Shown: positions 7,631-15,735, numbered from the stretch's first letter. The stretch is 31,335 bases of DNA from CAYGZM01 sp964354365 (GCA_964354365.1 CAYGZM010000033.1:1-31335), one strand, 5' to 3'. Translations and numbers: made by a program. Notes: a model not told the origin generated them from the sequence alone.

Positions 7631-8486
7631 GGGGTGGACGGAACAGCGCCAAGATATCGATAGTTCCTTTTGATGGAATATATTTGCAGTAATTATTCGC
7701 ATCTATTCTTCTAAGGTTGCTGCTATTGAACAATGAATAGCCCAGAGAGCCTAAGAACTTCAAATAGTCTGAAAAATCAACATTTTTCTCCTCCATCACG
7801 TACAGTCCAACTTCGAAAATGATAGCCGGTCTGAACCTGGCAATAACCTTCTCGGCCCCTTTTAGCACTTCCAATTCATGTCCGTCGGTATCTATCTTAA
7901 TGAAATCCAGCCTCTTGATCCCTTCTTTTTCACAGAAATCATCTATGGATACCGCTCCAATTCCGTAGGCGGGTTTCGCTATGCCTCCATGTACGCTGTG
8001 TTTAACATCCTGCACGACGCCTCCAACCTTCCAGCTTGCATAAGCCTTGATGTCCGCCTCCTCAGATGTCCTTGATGATACAAAGCTCTGAACGGCAACT
8101 ATACGCTCTGCAAGCTCGGGATTGAGCTGAAGATTCCTCTGCAATTTGGAGAAAGCGTAATAGGTCGGTTCAAATGAGTACACTTTGCCCAAGGGGGCAA
8201 GTTTTGCATACTGGAGCGTCATCACGCCAAAATTGGCCCCCACATCGAAAATAACGGCATCTTGCCTCAGCGACAAGCGCTTATTGCCGGCGACGTGCTT
8301 TTGAAATTTGCCGAACAGAAAGATGGACAAGTCTATGCCTTCCGACAGGTCAATTTCGTACGTTATTCCCTTTCGGGTAATAATGTGTTGGTCTCGGCGA
8401 AATACGAGGTGCACAAGACGATACAGTAATCGAGCGATGAATATCTTGATTCTGGTTACGGGCAGTCGATTGACAAGTCTTCTCAT
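7617..8486 (-). CDS. FkbM-family methyltransferase
   Basis: The 289-residue protein carries the FkbM-type SAM fold: VIFDVGANFGV (residues 78-88), SFEP at about 104-107, and DFIKIDTDGHELEVLKGAE followed by IIFEVG, the family's hallmark second half. These enzymes O-methylate sugars or other hydroxyl groups, often in exopolysaccharide or LPS loci. The ATG at 8484-8486 has a weak GAGAAAG upstream; an in-frame TTG 48 nt earlier is an alternative. It heads the unit FkbM, methyltransferase, GT39-like. Confidence 0.9.
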   Translation of the reverse strand: MRRLVNRLPVTRIKIFIARLLYRLVHLVFRRDQHIITRKGITYEIDLSEGIDLSIFLFGKFQKHVAGNKRLSLRQDAVIFDVGANFGVMTLQYAKLAPLGKVYSFEPTYYAFSKLQRNLQLNPELAERIVAVQSFVSSRTSEEADIKAYASWKVGGVVQDVKHSVHGGIAKPAYGIGAVSIDDFCEKEGIKRLDFIKIDTDGHELEVLKGAEKVIARFRPAIIFEVGLYVMEEKNVDFSDYLKFLGSLGYSLFNSSNLRRIDANNYCKYIPSKGTIDILALFRPPHEDN

Positions 8487-8786
8487 TTCGTCTTTCTCGT
8501 GCTCCCCCCGCTCAGGACACAATGCCTGAAACAAGCAGAACTCAAAGCCGGGGGGCTGCGCACGCTCCGGATACCTTCATTCGTCGCCTTCTCTCAACCA
8601 CCCTCCTTCCATAGGATTTCACGGTGGTGCCGAGCATCTGCTCGCAGAGGAACTACACGCCCACTTTCGTTTGGACAGAACTGAGCCTCTCACTAGCATG
8701 CCTGTACTCTCACGCACGAAAACACAGAAACGCTTCTTACGCTCGATGCAATCGAGAATCATGCCTGATCCTGCTCACAAGGCCCG
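8487..8786. other. 300-nt spacer without a recognised gene
   Basis: Between the FkbM gene and the PEP-CTERM gene I see no convincing coding frame; only short frames such as a 32-codon one in the minus direction. A hairpin with arms CTCGAT/ATCGAG and a 3-nt loop (8742-8756) lies about 30 nt after the PEP-CTERM stop. It lacks a clean U-run, so termination there is only possible. No strong promoter for the glycan unit was identified. Confidence 0.5.
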
Positions 8787-9770
8787 TTATTGCCCGAATC
8801 GTCTGCGTCGTGTGAGCGCGCCCAGCCCGCCCAGGCCGAGTAGCAGAAGGGTCCCCGGTTCCGGAATGACCCTCGTGATTGTTATTTCCTTGTCGTCAAT
8901 CGAATACTCCGAAATATACATGGCCCCTTCCGGACCGAATACCACGCTACCAATGAGTGATTCTGTCGTTGTCGCAAACTTTGTCGCCGTCCCATCAGGA
9001 GCAACCCGCCACAGACCAAATGTCTCGCCGAAGTCGGATGCGCCGACAACGAACATATCGAGGCCGAAGAGGCCCTTGGTGTCGAAGCCGATGTCAAATC
9101 CAACAGCCATATTCCCAGCAAACCTTGACGCCGAACCGGCGGTATCGAGGGCAAAGACCCCGCTCTTCGACGCAGCACTTGCACCAAATGCTGTTCCGAC
9201 ATACATCAGCCCGCCATACTCGCCAGTCTCGTCGAATTCCATGCCCAGAGGTCCGCCTCCATCTGTCCACCCAGGCCAGCTGCTAAATACACTCACGCCG
9301 CCGCCCGTATCAACACGGTAAATCTGGTCTTGGCCGCCGGTTGAGATGTAAAGAAATCCACCGTAATTGCCGGTCCGGTCAACAGCAGCCTCTGATGCGG
9401 CGGGAAACCCGCTTGCAAACGTCGAACTCGTCCCGTCCGGAGCTATTCGCACCAGCGTCGTGTTCGCGGTCACATAGAGATAGTCTCCGTAGCTTGTCCC
9501 TCCAGTCCATTCGAAGCCACTGGTTGTATCGCCGATGCTTGCGAACTGATTTACAGTCCCATCGGTGAGTATTTGATAGATCTTGTCGTCGTATGGCTGG
9601 TTTGTATACAGCCTACCCGCGTTGTCAAATGTCATTGAGAAAGTTTGAGTCGTAGTAGGAGAATACTTCGCATAAGCCTCGACTATATACCCGGGTTCGT
9701 GTATGATCACCCCGAAAGCCGTGCTACACATTGCCCCCAAAAACAGAATCAATATCTTCCCACCCCTCAT
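8787..9770 (-). CDS. PEP-CTERM secreted protein with beta-propeller-like repeats
   Basis: The 327-residue protein begins with a signal peptide (MRGGKILILFLGAMCSTAFG) and ends with the exosortase sorting signal IPEPGTLLLLGLGGLGALTR plus RRR: a PEP motif, one hydrophobic helix and a basic tail. The middle has repeated blade-like units (APDGTSSTFASGF, DTGGGVSVFSSW, APDGTATKFATT, with MTFDNAGRLY and MEFDETGEYGGLMYV). These resemble NHL/SMP-30-type propellers. The start is set by a perfect AAAGGAGG 5-6 nt upstream of the ATG at 9768-9770. It would be exported and processed at the cell envelope by an exosortase, which is not in the window. Ligand or role unknown. Confidence 0.88.
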   Translation of the reverse strand: MRGGKILILFLGAMCSTAFGVIIHEPGYIVEAYAKYSPTTTQTFSMTFDNAGRLYTNQPYDDKIYQILTDGTVNQFASIGDTTSGFEWTGGTSYGDYLYVTANTTLVRIAPDGTSSTFASGFPAASEAAVDRTGNYGGFLYISTGGQDQIYRVDTGGGVSVFSSWPGWTDGGGPLGMEFDETGEYGGLMYVGTAFGASAASKSGVFALDTAGSASRFAGNMAVGFDIGFDTKGLFGLDMFVVGASDFGETFGLWRVAPDGTATKFATTTESLIGSVVFGPEGAMYISEYSIDDKEITITRVIPEPGTLLLLGLGGLGALTRRRRFGQ

Positions 9771-9804
9771 GATTTCCTCCTTTCGAAATCTCAATAAAGC
9801 GCAT

Positions 9805-10041
9805 TCAAATTGTGCCTATGCTTTCACGCCTTGCCGAACGCAGTGTCATCAGCATGCCGCGGGGGCGCCGGACATTCAATACAGAAACATCCTTTCTCTT
9901 GCTGACAGTGCCGCGATCTACAAGAAACCGCGTCAATGTGGTCACGCCGCAACTGCGCTCGGAAACAAACAGATCGCGGGAAGGTCCCGACCACTAATCC
10001 ATGCTCATATTATGAACCAACATTTTCCCGCTTAACTTCAT
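9805..10041 (-). other. Possible short peptide (15 codons) and TAG-interrupted frame
   Basis: Downstream of a promoter-like pair, AGGAG (10050-10054) sits 8 nt before an ATG (10039-10041). The frame stops at TAG (9994-9996) after 15 codons (MKLSGKMLVHNMSMD). Ignoring that stop, it stays open for 79 codons to a TGA at 9805-9807, which ends 34 nt before the PEP-CTERM start. It could be a leader peptide, a decayed gene or chance. I recognise no family. Confidence 0.3.
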
Positions 10042-10070
10042 AAACAATACTCCTGCACACTGGAACATTC

Positions 10071-10100
10071 ATAATAGCACACTATGCGGTTCGATTTCAA
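10071..10100 (-). promoter_or_regulatory. Possible sigma-70 promoter upstream of the PEP-CTERM gene
   Basis: On the minus strand TTGAAA (10095-10100) and TATTAT (10071-10076) are 18 nt apart. Transcription would start near 10064, about 22 nt before a short ATG frame with a good ribosome site, and could continue about 290 nt to the PEP-CTERM gene. Confidence 0.45.
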
Positions 10101-10182
10101 CAACTTTCCGGGAAGTTCAGCACGCGATGCTCCAAAAACACAAGAAAAGCAGAGTATTTGCGTCAAGAACCCGTTTTCCCCG

Positions 10183-10356
10183 CTATTTCAGCACACCGCT
10201 ACTGGTACACTGGGTCAGGCACAGCTCGACCCGTCGCCGGTATAGCCTGCCTATGATGGGCCAAAAGTAGAATCGCAGCGGGTCGTCTCTGTTGACACCC
10301 AGATATTCATTGTAAGGCAATAGTCTCAGCTTGGGCAAATCGTTTTGTTTGGTCAT
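10183..10356 (-). pseudogene. Truncated class I methyltransferase (N-terminal 57 residues)
   Basis: The frame starts at an ATG (10354-10356) with GAGGTGA upstream, 8 nt after the stop of the preceding gene. It encodes 57 residues including NRDDPLRFYFWPIIGRLYRR and VELCLTQC. I recognise this as the N-terminal lead-in of a class I methyltransferase family, where the SAM motif (RVLEVGFGSG-like) should follow at once. Instead the frame ends at TAG (10183-10185). Just past the stop the same frame reads RGKRVLDAN, a possible trace of motif I. The rest of the enzyme is absent. It is probably the decayed last gene of the operon begun by the methyltransferase-GT2 fusion. Confidence 0.6.
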
Positions 10357-10364
10357 CTACCGGT

Positions 10365-11813
10365 TCACCTCATTCGTCCGAGCCACTTGATTTTCTTAAA
10401 CGCTACCCAACTCATCTTCAGCAGCAGCCAGCCGTGCGTGAATCGGCTGATATTCGTCCTGCCGTATGTTCGTGCACGATAGGCCACAGGCGCCTCGATG
10501 ACCTTGAGGTTCTGCTTGACCGCTCCGAAGATAAGGTCAAAATCCCCGAACGGGTCGAAGTCGCCAAAATAGGAACGGTTGGCCTCTATCAGTTCGTAGT
10601 CCTTTTTGCTGATCATTTTCGTCCCGCAGAGCGTGTCCCTGAACCTTTGCCCGAGAAGCCAGGTAAATAATGCGCCAAAACACTTATTCCCAAGAAGATT
10701 CAGGAATCGCATTGCCTGCTTCTCCATCGGATAGACAAGACGCGAGCCGTTGATGAATTCGCCCTTGCCGTCCCGCAGCGCCCTGTAGAACTTCGGCAAG
10801 TCTTCGGGCGGGGCCGTCAAATCCGCATCCTGAATAACCAGCACATCCCCCTGTGCGGCGGCGAAGCCTTTCCTTACCGCGTCACCCTTGCCGACTCCAT
10901 CGCCCTGATGAATTAAGCGGATATTGCGCTGCGGATGTTCGGCTATCCGGCGTTCTATCTCCTCGGCAGTGCCGTCGGTGCTGTTGCCGTCAACGAAGAT
11001 TATCTCCGTCTCCCTGCCCATTTGAGGAATTCGCCTTATTGCATCCTCGATATTCCCGCGCTCGTTTCTGCACGGGACTATTACCGATACCGACAGATCC
11101 TCGTCACGCAGGGCAGCCTGATCCGGGCGGGCTATCACGAGATTCACCAGGTTGAAATAGCGAAAGCCCGGCAGCAGCGATAGAACGTAATTGCAAAAGG
11201 CCGTCAACGGTGGTATCCGCTTCGGCATTATCAGATAAGAAGCGCTTCGAATAACGTCAAAGCCGCTAAGCTCGAGCAAATTTGAAATGTCCTCCGCGGG
11301 CAGCCAGTTCTGATATGTATTGGGCTTGCGAATCCCCAGGAGCGAACCTAAGCTAAGAACACCCTCCCAAACATGGTTATAGTACGTAATGACGATCCGC
11401 GTGCTCCGGCTTGTCAGGGGGCGGATGCGCTCGAGCACCGTCTGAATATCGCGCCAACCGCCTAATGAGTTACATATCAGAACGTAATCGAATTTCTCAT
11501 CAAGCTCCAGCTCGTGCGGGTCCATAGTATAGAAGCTCAGGTGGCCGAATCGCTTCTTGGCCAGCTCGATAGCATCAGCATTCGCGTCGATCCCCACTCC
11601 ATACAAAGGCTTGACAGCAGCCAGCAAGTCGCCGCATTCACAACCAACGTGCAAGACCCTGCTTCCCGGCCGAACCACGAATTTGTAAATCCTGTCCAGC
11701 CACCCGTAATAATACGAATTGCGCTTTCGCCAGCGCAGCAGAGTCTTCTCGCTGGACCGCTCGTCTCTACCTGTTTGAGACGGCTGCGTCGCTGGTTTCT
11801 CTGCCTGGCTCAT
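10365..11813 (-). CDS. Methyltransferase-GT2 glycosyltransferase fusion
   Basis: The 482-residue protein joins two domains. Residues about 25-215 form a class I SAM methyltransferase (RVLHVGCECGDLLA at 52-65, GVGIDANADAIELAKKRF, FDYVLICNSLGGW). Residues about 230-460 form a GT-A fold GT2 enzyme of the dolichyl/polyprenyl-phosphate sugar synthase type: VSVIVPCRNERGNIEDAI, IIFVDGNSTDGT, the metal-binding DAD in VIQDADLTAPPEDL, and GTKMISKKDY. A short basic C-terminus follows without clear membrane helices. The likely job is making a polyprenyl-linked sugar for surface glycans, which could feed a GT39-like enzyme such as that at 5005-6846. The ATG at 11811-11813 is preferred over an upstream TTG. 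It begins 33 nt after mtnA. Confidence 0.85.
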   Translation of the reverse strand: MSQAEKPATQPSQTGRDERSSEKTLLRWRKRNSYYYGWLDRIYKFVVRPGSRVLHVGCECGDLLAAVKPLYGVGIDANADAIELAKKRFGHLSFYTMDPHELELDEKFDYVLICNSLGGWRDIQTVLERIRPLTSRSTRIVITYYNHVWEGVLSLGSLLGIRKPNTYQNWLPAEDISNLLELSGFDVIRSASYLIMPKRIPPLTAFCNYVLSLLPGFRYFNLVNLVIARPDQAALRDEDLSVSVIVPCRNERGNIEDAIRRIPQMGRETEIIFVDGNSTDGTAEEIERRIAEHPQRNIRLIHQGDGVGKGDAVRKGFAAAQGDVLVIQDADLTAPPEDLPKFYRALRDGKGEFINGSRLVYPMEKQAMRFLNLLGNKCFGALFTWLLGQRFRDTLCGTKMISKKDYELIEANRSYFGDFDPFGDFDLIFGAVKQNLKVIEAPVAYRARTYGRTNISRFTHGWLLLKMSWVAFKKIKWLGRMR

Positions 11814-11846
11814 AAACCTGGTCTCCGATTCACACAAAGCGGCTGT

Positions 11847-12965
11847 TCAAGTCCGGCCGGACTTGAAGTGTTCGGTGACATTGTCAATGTTAGGATTCTC
11901 AATCACTCCTCTCTCCGTAATGATAGCTGATATATCCCGGCCCTGGGTGACATCAAAGGCAGGATTACACACATCAACACCCACGGGGGCCGTCTGTACC
12001 CCGGCAAAGTTCCTGACCTCGTCGGCGGCACGCTGCTCGATCGGTATCTCATCGCCGCTTTTGATGCTCAAATCGAATGTGCTCGAAGGCGCCGCAATAT
12101 AGAACGGTATGCCGTGCTCTTTAGCAAGGATGCTCAGGCTGTATGTGCCGATCTTGTTCGCGGTGTCGCCGTTCGCAGCAATTCGGTCGGCACCGGTTAT
12201 TACGGCATTTATCCTGCCCTGTTTCATCAGCCACCCGGCCATATTATCGCAAATAACGGTGACGTCGATTCCCGCCTGCTGCAGCTCCCAGGCCGTCAAT
12301 CGCGCTCCCTGCAGCAACGGCCTGGTCTCATCCGCATAGACCTTGAATTTCCTGCCCTTCTTGTGCGCCTCGAACATCACCGATAAGGCCGTCCCCTGCC
12401 CCGCCGTCGCCAGTGCCCCGGCGTTGCAATGCGTCAAAACGCCAAAACCATCTTTGATAAAATTCTGCCCGTTCAGGCCGATACGCCGGCACATATCCAC
12501 GTCTTCCTGACAGATTGCATTGGCCTCTCCCAGAACAACCTCCTGCAATGCAGCTACAGTCACCCCCGGCTGCGACGCGACGAACTCCTCAGCCTTTCTG
12601 CGCACCCTCTCCAGCGCCCAAAATAAATTCACCGCCGTCGGACGAGACGACGCGAGGTATTCGCACGACCGGTCCAGAACCGTAGGGTGGGCTTTAGCCC
12701 ACCAGTTCGGTGGGGCAAGCCCCACCCTACTATACTGTTCGGCGCCATCGCCGGCGTTCAATTTCTGCATCCCCAAAACCAGGCCGTAAGCCGCCGCGAC
12801 CCCTATAGCAGGGGCGCCGCGAACGGCAAGCGTCTTTATCGCCTCGTAAAGCTGCTCGGTATCCCGGCACTGGAGCTTGACGAGCTTGGTCGGCAGCAGC
12901 CGCTGATCCACAAGCTCCAGAAAACCGTCAACGCCGCCTACCCACTTAAGCGCCTGAACAATCAC
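11847..12965 (-). CDS. mtnA: S-methyl-5-thioribose-1-phosphate isomerase, with in-frame repeat insertion
   Basis: MtnA isomerises methylthioribose-1-phosphate to methylthioribulose-1-phosphate in methionine salvage. The 372-residue product shows the family signatures: AVRGAPAIGVAAAYG, the catalytic Cys in LTHCNAGALATAG, VYADETRPLLQGARLTAWEL, and the catalytic Asp in TGADRIAANGDTANKIGTY. Homologues are typically about 340-350 residues. The excess is explained by residues about 79-95 (EQYSRVGLAPPNWWAKAHPT), which are encoded by a 49-nt palindromic repeat. The start is a GTG (12963-12965) with GGAG about 11 nt upstream; ATG in the other frame closes at once. No other salvage gene is nearby. Confidence 0.93.
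   Translation of the reverse strand: MIVQALKWVGGVDGFLELVDQRLLPTKLVKLQCRDTEQLYEAIKTLAVRGAPAIGVAAAYGLVLGMQKLNAGDGAEQYSRVGLAPPNWWAKAHPTVLDRSCEYLASSRPTAVNLFWALERVRRKAEEFVASQPGVTVAALQEVVLGEANAICQEDVDMCRRIGLNGQNFIKDGFGVLTHCNAGALATAGQGTALSVMFEAHKKGRKFKVYADETRPLLQGARLTAWELQQAGIDVTVICDNMAGWLMKQGRINAVITGADRIAANGDTANKIGTYSLSILAKEHGIPFYIAAPSSTFDLSIKSGDEIPIEQRAADEVRNFAGVQTAPVGVDVCNPAFDVTQGRDISAIITERGVIENPNIDNVTEHFKSGRT
12682..12730. repeat. 49-nt palindromic repeat inserted in frame in mtnA
   Basis: The left arm GTAGGGTGGGCTTTAGCCCA and the right arm GGTGGGGCAAGCCCCACCCT (plus AC) are near inverted copies, and each arm also folds on itself. A related half element lies at 15284-15305. It adds about 16 residues to MtnA at a site between YGLVLGMQ and SSRPTAVNLFWALE, which are close together in ordinary homologues. 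Confidence 0.8.
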
Positions 12966-13021
12966 AAATACCGCATCTCCAATACTTTATCGCACAATCC
13001 TTTTGTCACATCCGTTATCGA

Positions 13022-15262
13022 CTATCTCTCATCTTCCCTGTATATTTTCCCCTCCCGATAGTCCCGCCAGGCCGGTTCAAATGCCTTTGCGTTGCCCGGC
13101 GCCGCCCTTAGCTTCACACTCTCGCATCGGAACATATCCGGCAGGCTGTCATCGTATTCAACTCGCAGCACCGAATCTCTCAAGGACGGGTTCTCAGGCT
13201 TGAACTTCAGGGCCTTGCCCCCGTTTCTGTCTTCGCCAGAAGACACGGGGGCGATAATACCAGGATGTATCTCAACTCCGTCCCTTACAATAACAAGATG
13301 CGATCCCCGCGAGCCGCTGCCCTGCCGGAGCAGCTCGACAATCGCCTTTAGATACGCGATGCTCGTCAAGGCCAGATGCTCGGCCTGTATCGCCCATACA
13401 AGCGCCCTTTTGCCGGGGGCGCCGAGGCCATTTTTCTGAATGAGTCTATAAAGCTCGACAGCCTCTTTCAGAGCCCTGCGCGCAGTCCTCGAGTCTCGCA
13501 TAAGTCCGGCCGATAGCGTCATACGCCTCTGAATTCTCTCTATCATCACCTTTGGCATCGGACCGTTGCCAGCTCTGTATTTGTCGAATTTGGCGAACAA
13601 CTGACCCAGCTGCCCCGTTATTTCATCCTCCCAGGCCGAGTAATCCGGCAGCTCACAGCCGTAAACGTTCACAATGTACTGCGCCGCCCGCAGACCGCCG
13701 ACCTGTCCTGCGTTGAGGGCCGAGCCGCCGGGCCGCTTGACGCCGTGGGTCCCGGCCATCTCACCGATTACAAAGGTCCCGGGTATATTGGACTCCCACC
13801 ACTTGTTCACCGCGAAGCCGCCGTTGTTGTGCTGGGCGCAAACCGCAATCTCCAACGGCTCAGCGTACAAATCAATGCCGTTCTGCTTGTATATCTCAAT
13901 AGCGGGCGGATTCATAGCAGACAACCGATCGATAGGCGTATCCAAGAGCGCGTCGGCCCTTTTCAGGTATTGATACGCCTCCGGCTCAAGGGCCTCGATG
14001 TTGAACGTCTCGGTCGGCGGCTCCATACGGTGTGGCAGCCTCAAATCCGGAGGATTTGGGGATGGTTGCTCCGCTGATGGAGCTTTGCCATCCCCAAGCC
14101 CTCGACAGGCTCGGGCGGGGCGCTGCGCTTGAGGCTGCCACCCGGAATGGCCCACGGGGTTATGCAGAAAGTCCAGAAAAATGCGCCTGCCTTTTTGCAT
14201 CTCGTTGAACACCAACAGATCGATCAATGATGATTGCCCTGCCGCCTCCGGCGGGGAATTTCGAATTTCGAATTTCGAATTTCGAATTTTCGGCAAGCGC
14301 TGCGGGTCGAACGGCCACTGATAGCCTTTGAGAAAGATATTCGTCGCCATCTTGCTCATCGACGGGAAATAGTCCGCCAGGAAGTCCCGCTCATCACTCC
14401 CGCTGGCGTCTGTGCTGAAGATTCGCGGGATTGCCTGCATATATGTGCCGGACACATTCCACCGGAACTTGGTGCTCGCCAGCCCGAACTGCGACTCAGT
14501 CAGGTTCTCACCGGCCAGGCCCGCCTTGAACGCAAGCCCGTGAATCCCAACCTGGCCTCTTGGATAAACGCTCGTCTTGTAAAGCTCTCCGGGCCCGCCC
14601 GCCGCGAGGACTGTATTCGCGCCGAGATAAACATTTATGCGGAGCCTCACACGATAAAGGCTCTTCCTGTCCACAGTCACTACGCCTGCAATTCTCCTGG
14701 ATTGGCCGCAGCCAACCGTGAGCAGGTGGGCGGCTTCCTGATTGTCCGCTATCTGGACACCATATCTTTCGAGCTGCTTCTGCAGGCATTCGCTCATGAA
14801 CCTGCTGGTCTTCGGGCCGGCGGACGTCGCCCTTTCAAAAGGATCGTGGTCCGTTTTGTATCCTACAAAGCTCCCCATAGAATCCGTCGGGAACGGAACA
14901 CCCGCCTGAACCAGATGATAGAATTCTCGAAGCGAACCGATAGCCTCGGCCAGGGCCAGGTCCCCGTGACAGCAGCCGGCGGCCGTCAGGGTCCCGGCAA
15001 ATTCTTCGGCGCTATCGGGCACGGCCGGGCTTGTGCCCATCTTGTAATAGGTCTGCTTGTCCGAGCCGCTCATCCGCGACGCGCCCAACGCAAGCCCACG
15101 CGTCACTACTACAATTTTCTCTGCCGGATTCTCCAGCCCTTTTTGACGCATAAATTCGTACAGGTGGACCGCACAGTTCATCCCCGCAGCGCCTGAGCCG
15201 ACGATTACCGTGTTGTAGCGATGAAACGTAATCGTCTGATTTGCCGTCTGTTTGTTTTCCAC
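13022..15262 (-). CDS. FAD-dependent oxidoreductase (fumarate reductase/aspartate oxidase-like) with two repeat insertions
   Basis: The 746-residue flavoprotein resembles the SdhA/FrdA/NadB superfamily. It has an N-terminal FAD motif (NTVIVGSGAAGMNCAVHLYE, residues about 17-36) and the late FAD segment GTFVIGEMAGTHGVKRPGGS with ALNAGQVGGLRAAQYI. The C-terminal helical part carries RRMTLSAGLMRDSRTARRAL. The start is a GTG (15260-15262) with AAAAGGATT in front. Two segments look foreign: residues about 324-336 (IRNSKFEIRNS) come from a heptad repeat, and residues about 374-411 come from a palindromic element. Both keep the frame. It is a neighbour of the aldolase, SDR and OYE-type genes, so a joint pathway is plausible. 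The substrate is unknown, and whether the enzyme works with the insertions is uncertain. Confidence 0.8.
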   Translation of the reverse strand: MENKQTANQTITFHRYNTVIVGSGAAGMNCAVHLYEFMRQKGLENPAEKIVVVTRGLALGASRMSGSDKQTYYKMGTSPAVPDSAEEFAGTLTAAGCCHGDLALAEAIGSLREFYHLVQAGVPFPTDSMGSFVGYKTDHDPFERATSAGPKTSRFMSECLQKQLERYGVQIADNQEAAHLLTVGCGQSRRIAGVVTVDRKSLYRVRLRINVYLGANTVLAAGGPGELYKTSVYPRGQVGIHGLAFKAGLAGENLTESQFGLASTKFRWNVSGTYMQAIPRIFSTDASGSDERDFLADYFPSMSKMATNIFLKGYQWPFDPQRLPKIRNSKFEIRNSPPEAAGQSSLIDLLVFNEMQKGRRIFLDFLHNPVGHSGWQPQAQRPARACRGLGDGKAPSAEQPSPNPPDLRLPHRMEPPTETFNIEALEPEAYQYLKRADALLDTPIDRLSAMNPPAIEIYKQNGIDLYAEPLEIAVCAQHNNGGFAVNKWWESNIPGTFVIGEMAGTHGVKRPGGSALNAGQVGGLRAAQYIVNVYGCELPDYSAWEDEITGQLGQLFAKFDKYRAGNGPMPKVMIERIQRRMTLSAGLMRDSRTARRALKEAVELYRLIQKNGLGAPGKRALVWAIQAEHLALTSIAYLKAIVELLRQGSGSRGSHLVIVRDGVEIHPGIIAPVSSGEDRNGGKALKFKPENPSLRDSVLRVEYDDSLPDMFRCESVKLRAAPGNAKAFEPAWRDYREGKIYREDER
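14030..14143. repeat. About 112-nt inverted-repeat element inside the FAD oxidoreductase gene
   Basis: Ends are inverted copies: TGGCAGCCTCAA (14033-14044) and TTGAGGCTGCCA (14129-14140). The interior holds CCCTCGACAGGCTCGGGCGG (from 14098), a module also found in the SDR insertion at 17568-17615. The encoded peptide is Pro/Arg-rich (QPQAQRPARACRGLGDGK and onward) and interrupts the run between FLDFLHNPVG and FNIEALEPEAYQYL. Confidence 0.8.
14256..14292. repeat. Heptad array (AATTTCG)n inside the FAD oxidoreductase gene
   Basis: Four exact copies of AATTTCG (14256-14283) are followed by a variant AATTTTCGG. A small palindrome, CCGCCTCCGGCGG (14241-14253), abuts one side. On the gene strand it encodes IRNSKFEIRNS, a periodic peptide with no place in the enzyme fold. 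Confidence 0.85.
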
Positions 15263-15283
15263 AATCCTTTTCCCCGTCCCCTG

Positions 15284-15305
15284 CGTAGGGCGGGGCTTGC
15301 CCCGC
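15284..15305. repeat. Half copy of the mtnA palindromic repeat
   Basis: GTAGGGCGGGGCTTGCCCCG (plus CC) differs by a few bases from the arms of the element inside mtnA. It sits 21 nt upstream of the FAD oxidoreductase start. The rest of 15263-15495 shows no gene. Confidence 0.7.
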
Positions 15306-15495
15306 CGAAATCATCTTGACGCCGGGAGCAACGGTTTGTTGCGCCCCCCGGCTTCATAATCGCTTATTTTCGGCGGTGTTGCACCAAATCGCAAGTGATT
15401 TCGCGGGATATACTCATGGCCTTCGCGGGTTTTTTGCTTGACGCGCGCTCCTGGAGCGCGCAAATTAGACGGTCGTGGGATGAGCGAGGCAACTG

Positions 15496-15735
15496 ATGAC
15501 TACGCTTGATGAAAAGATTGCCCGGTTTTGTGCGGAGTACGCACTCTCCCCGCAGCAGACGCGGATATTCGAGGCCCTTATGCACGGGGCGCTCTCCAAC
15601 GAAGCGCTTGCCAGGCGATTGGGCATGCCGGAGGGGAGGATTCGCGTCCACCTCGAGCGCATCGCGAGAAAAACGATGACCGTCTCGCGGACGGAGCTTT
15701 TGTATCTTTTTTATGAAGGCTGGCGAGGAGAGTAA
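15496..15735 (+). CDS. Small stand-alone LuxR-type helix-turn-helix protein
   Basis: The 79-residue protein is little more than one DNA-binding domain: LSPQQTRIFEALMHGALSNE, then ALARRLGMPEGRIRVHLERI and SRTELLYLFYEGW. It follows the LuxR/GerE pattern (LTPRE..VL.L...G.SNKEIA..L.IS..TV..H...I). There is no receiver or sensor domain, so it resembles GerE-like mini regulators. The start at 15496 has only a weak GCGAGG upstream. It is the only plus-strand gene inside the 13-21 kb region and diverges from the FAD oxidoreductase, so control of that cluster is a reasonable guess. Confidence 0.7.
   Translation: MTTLDEKIARFCAEYALSPQQTRIFEALMHGALSNEALARRLGMPEGRIRVHLERIARKTMTVSRTELLYLFYEGWRGE

Noticed and set aside
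9703..10035. Plus-strand frames in the spacer upstream of the PEP-CTERM gene
   Set aside because: No recognisable motif and no clear ribosome site; the minus strand carries the better promoter and start signals.
14234..15196. 320-codon plus-strand frame
   Set aside because: Antisense to the FAD oxidoreductase N-terminal half and begins in the heptad repeat; no family features.
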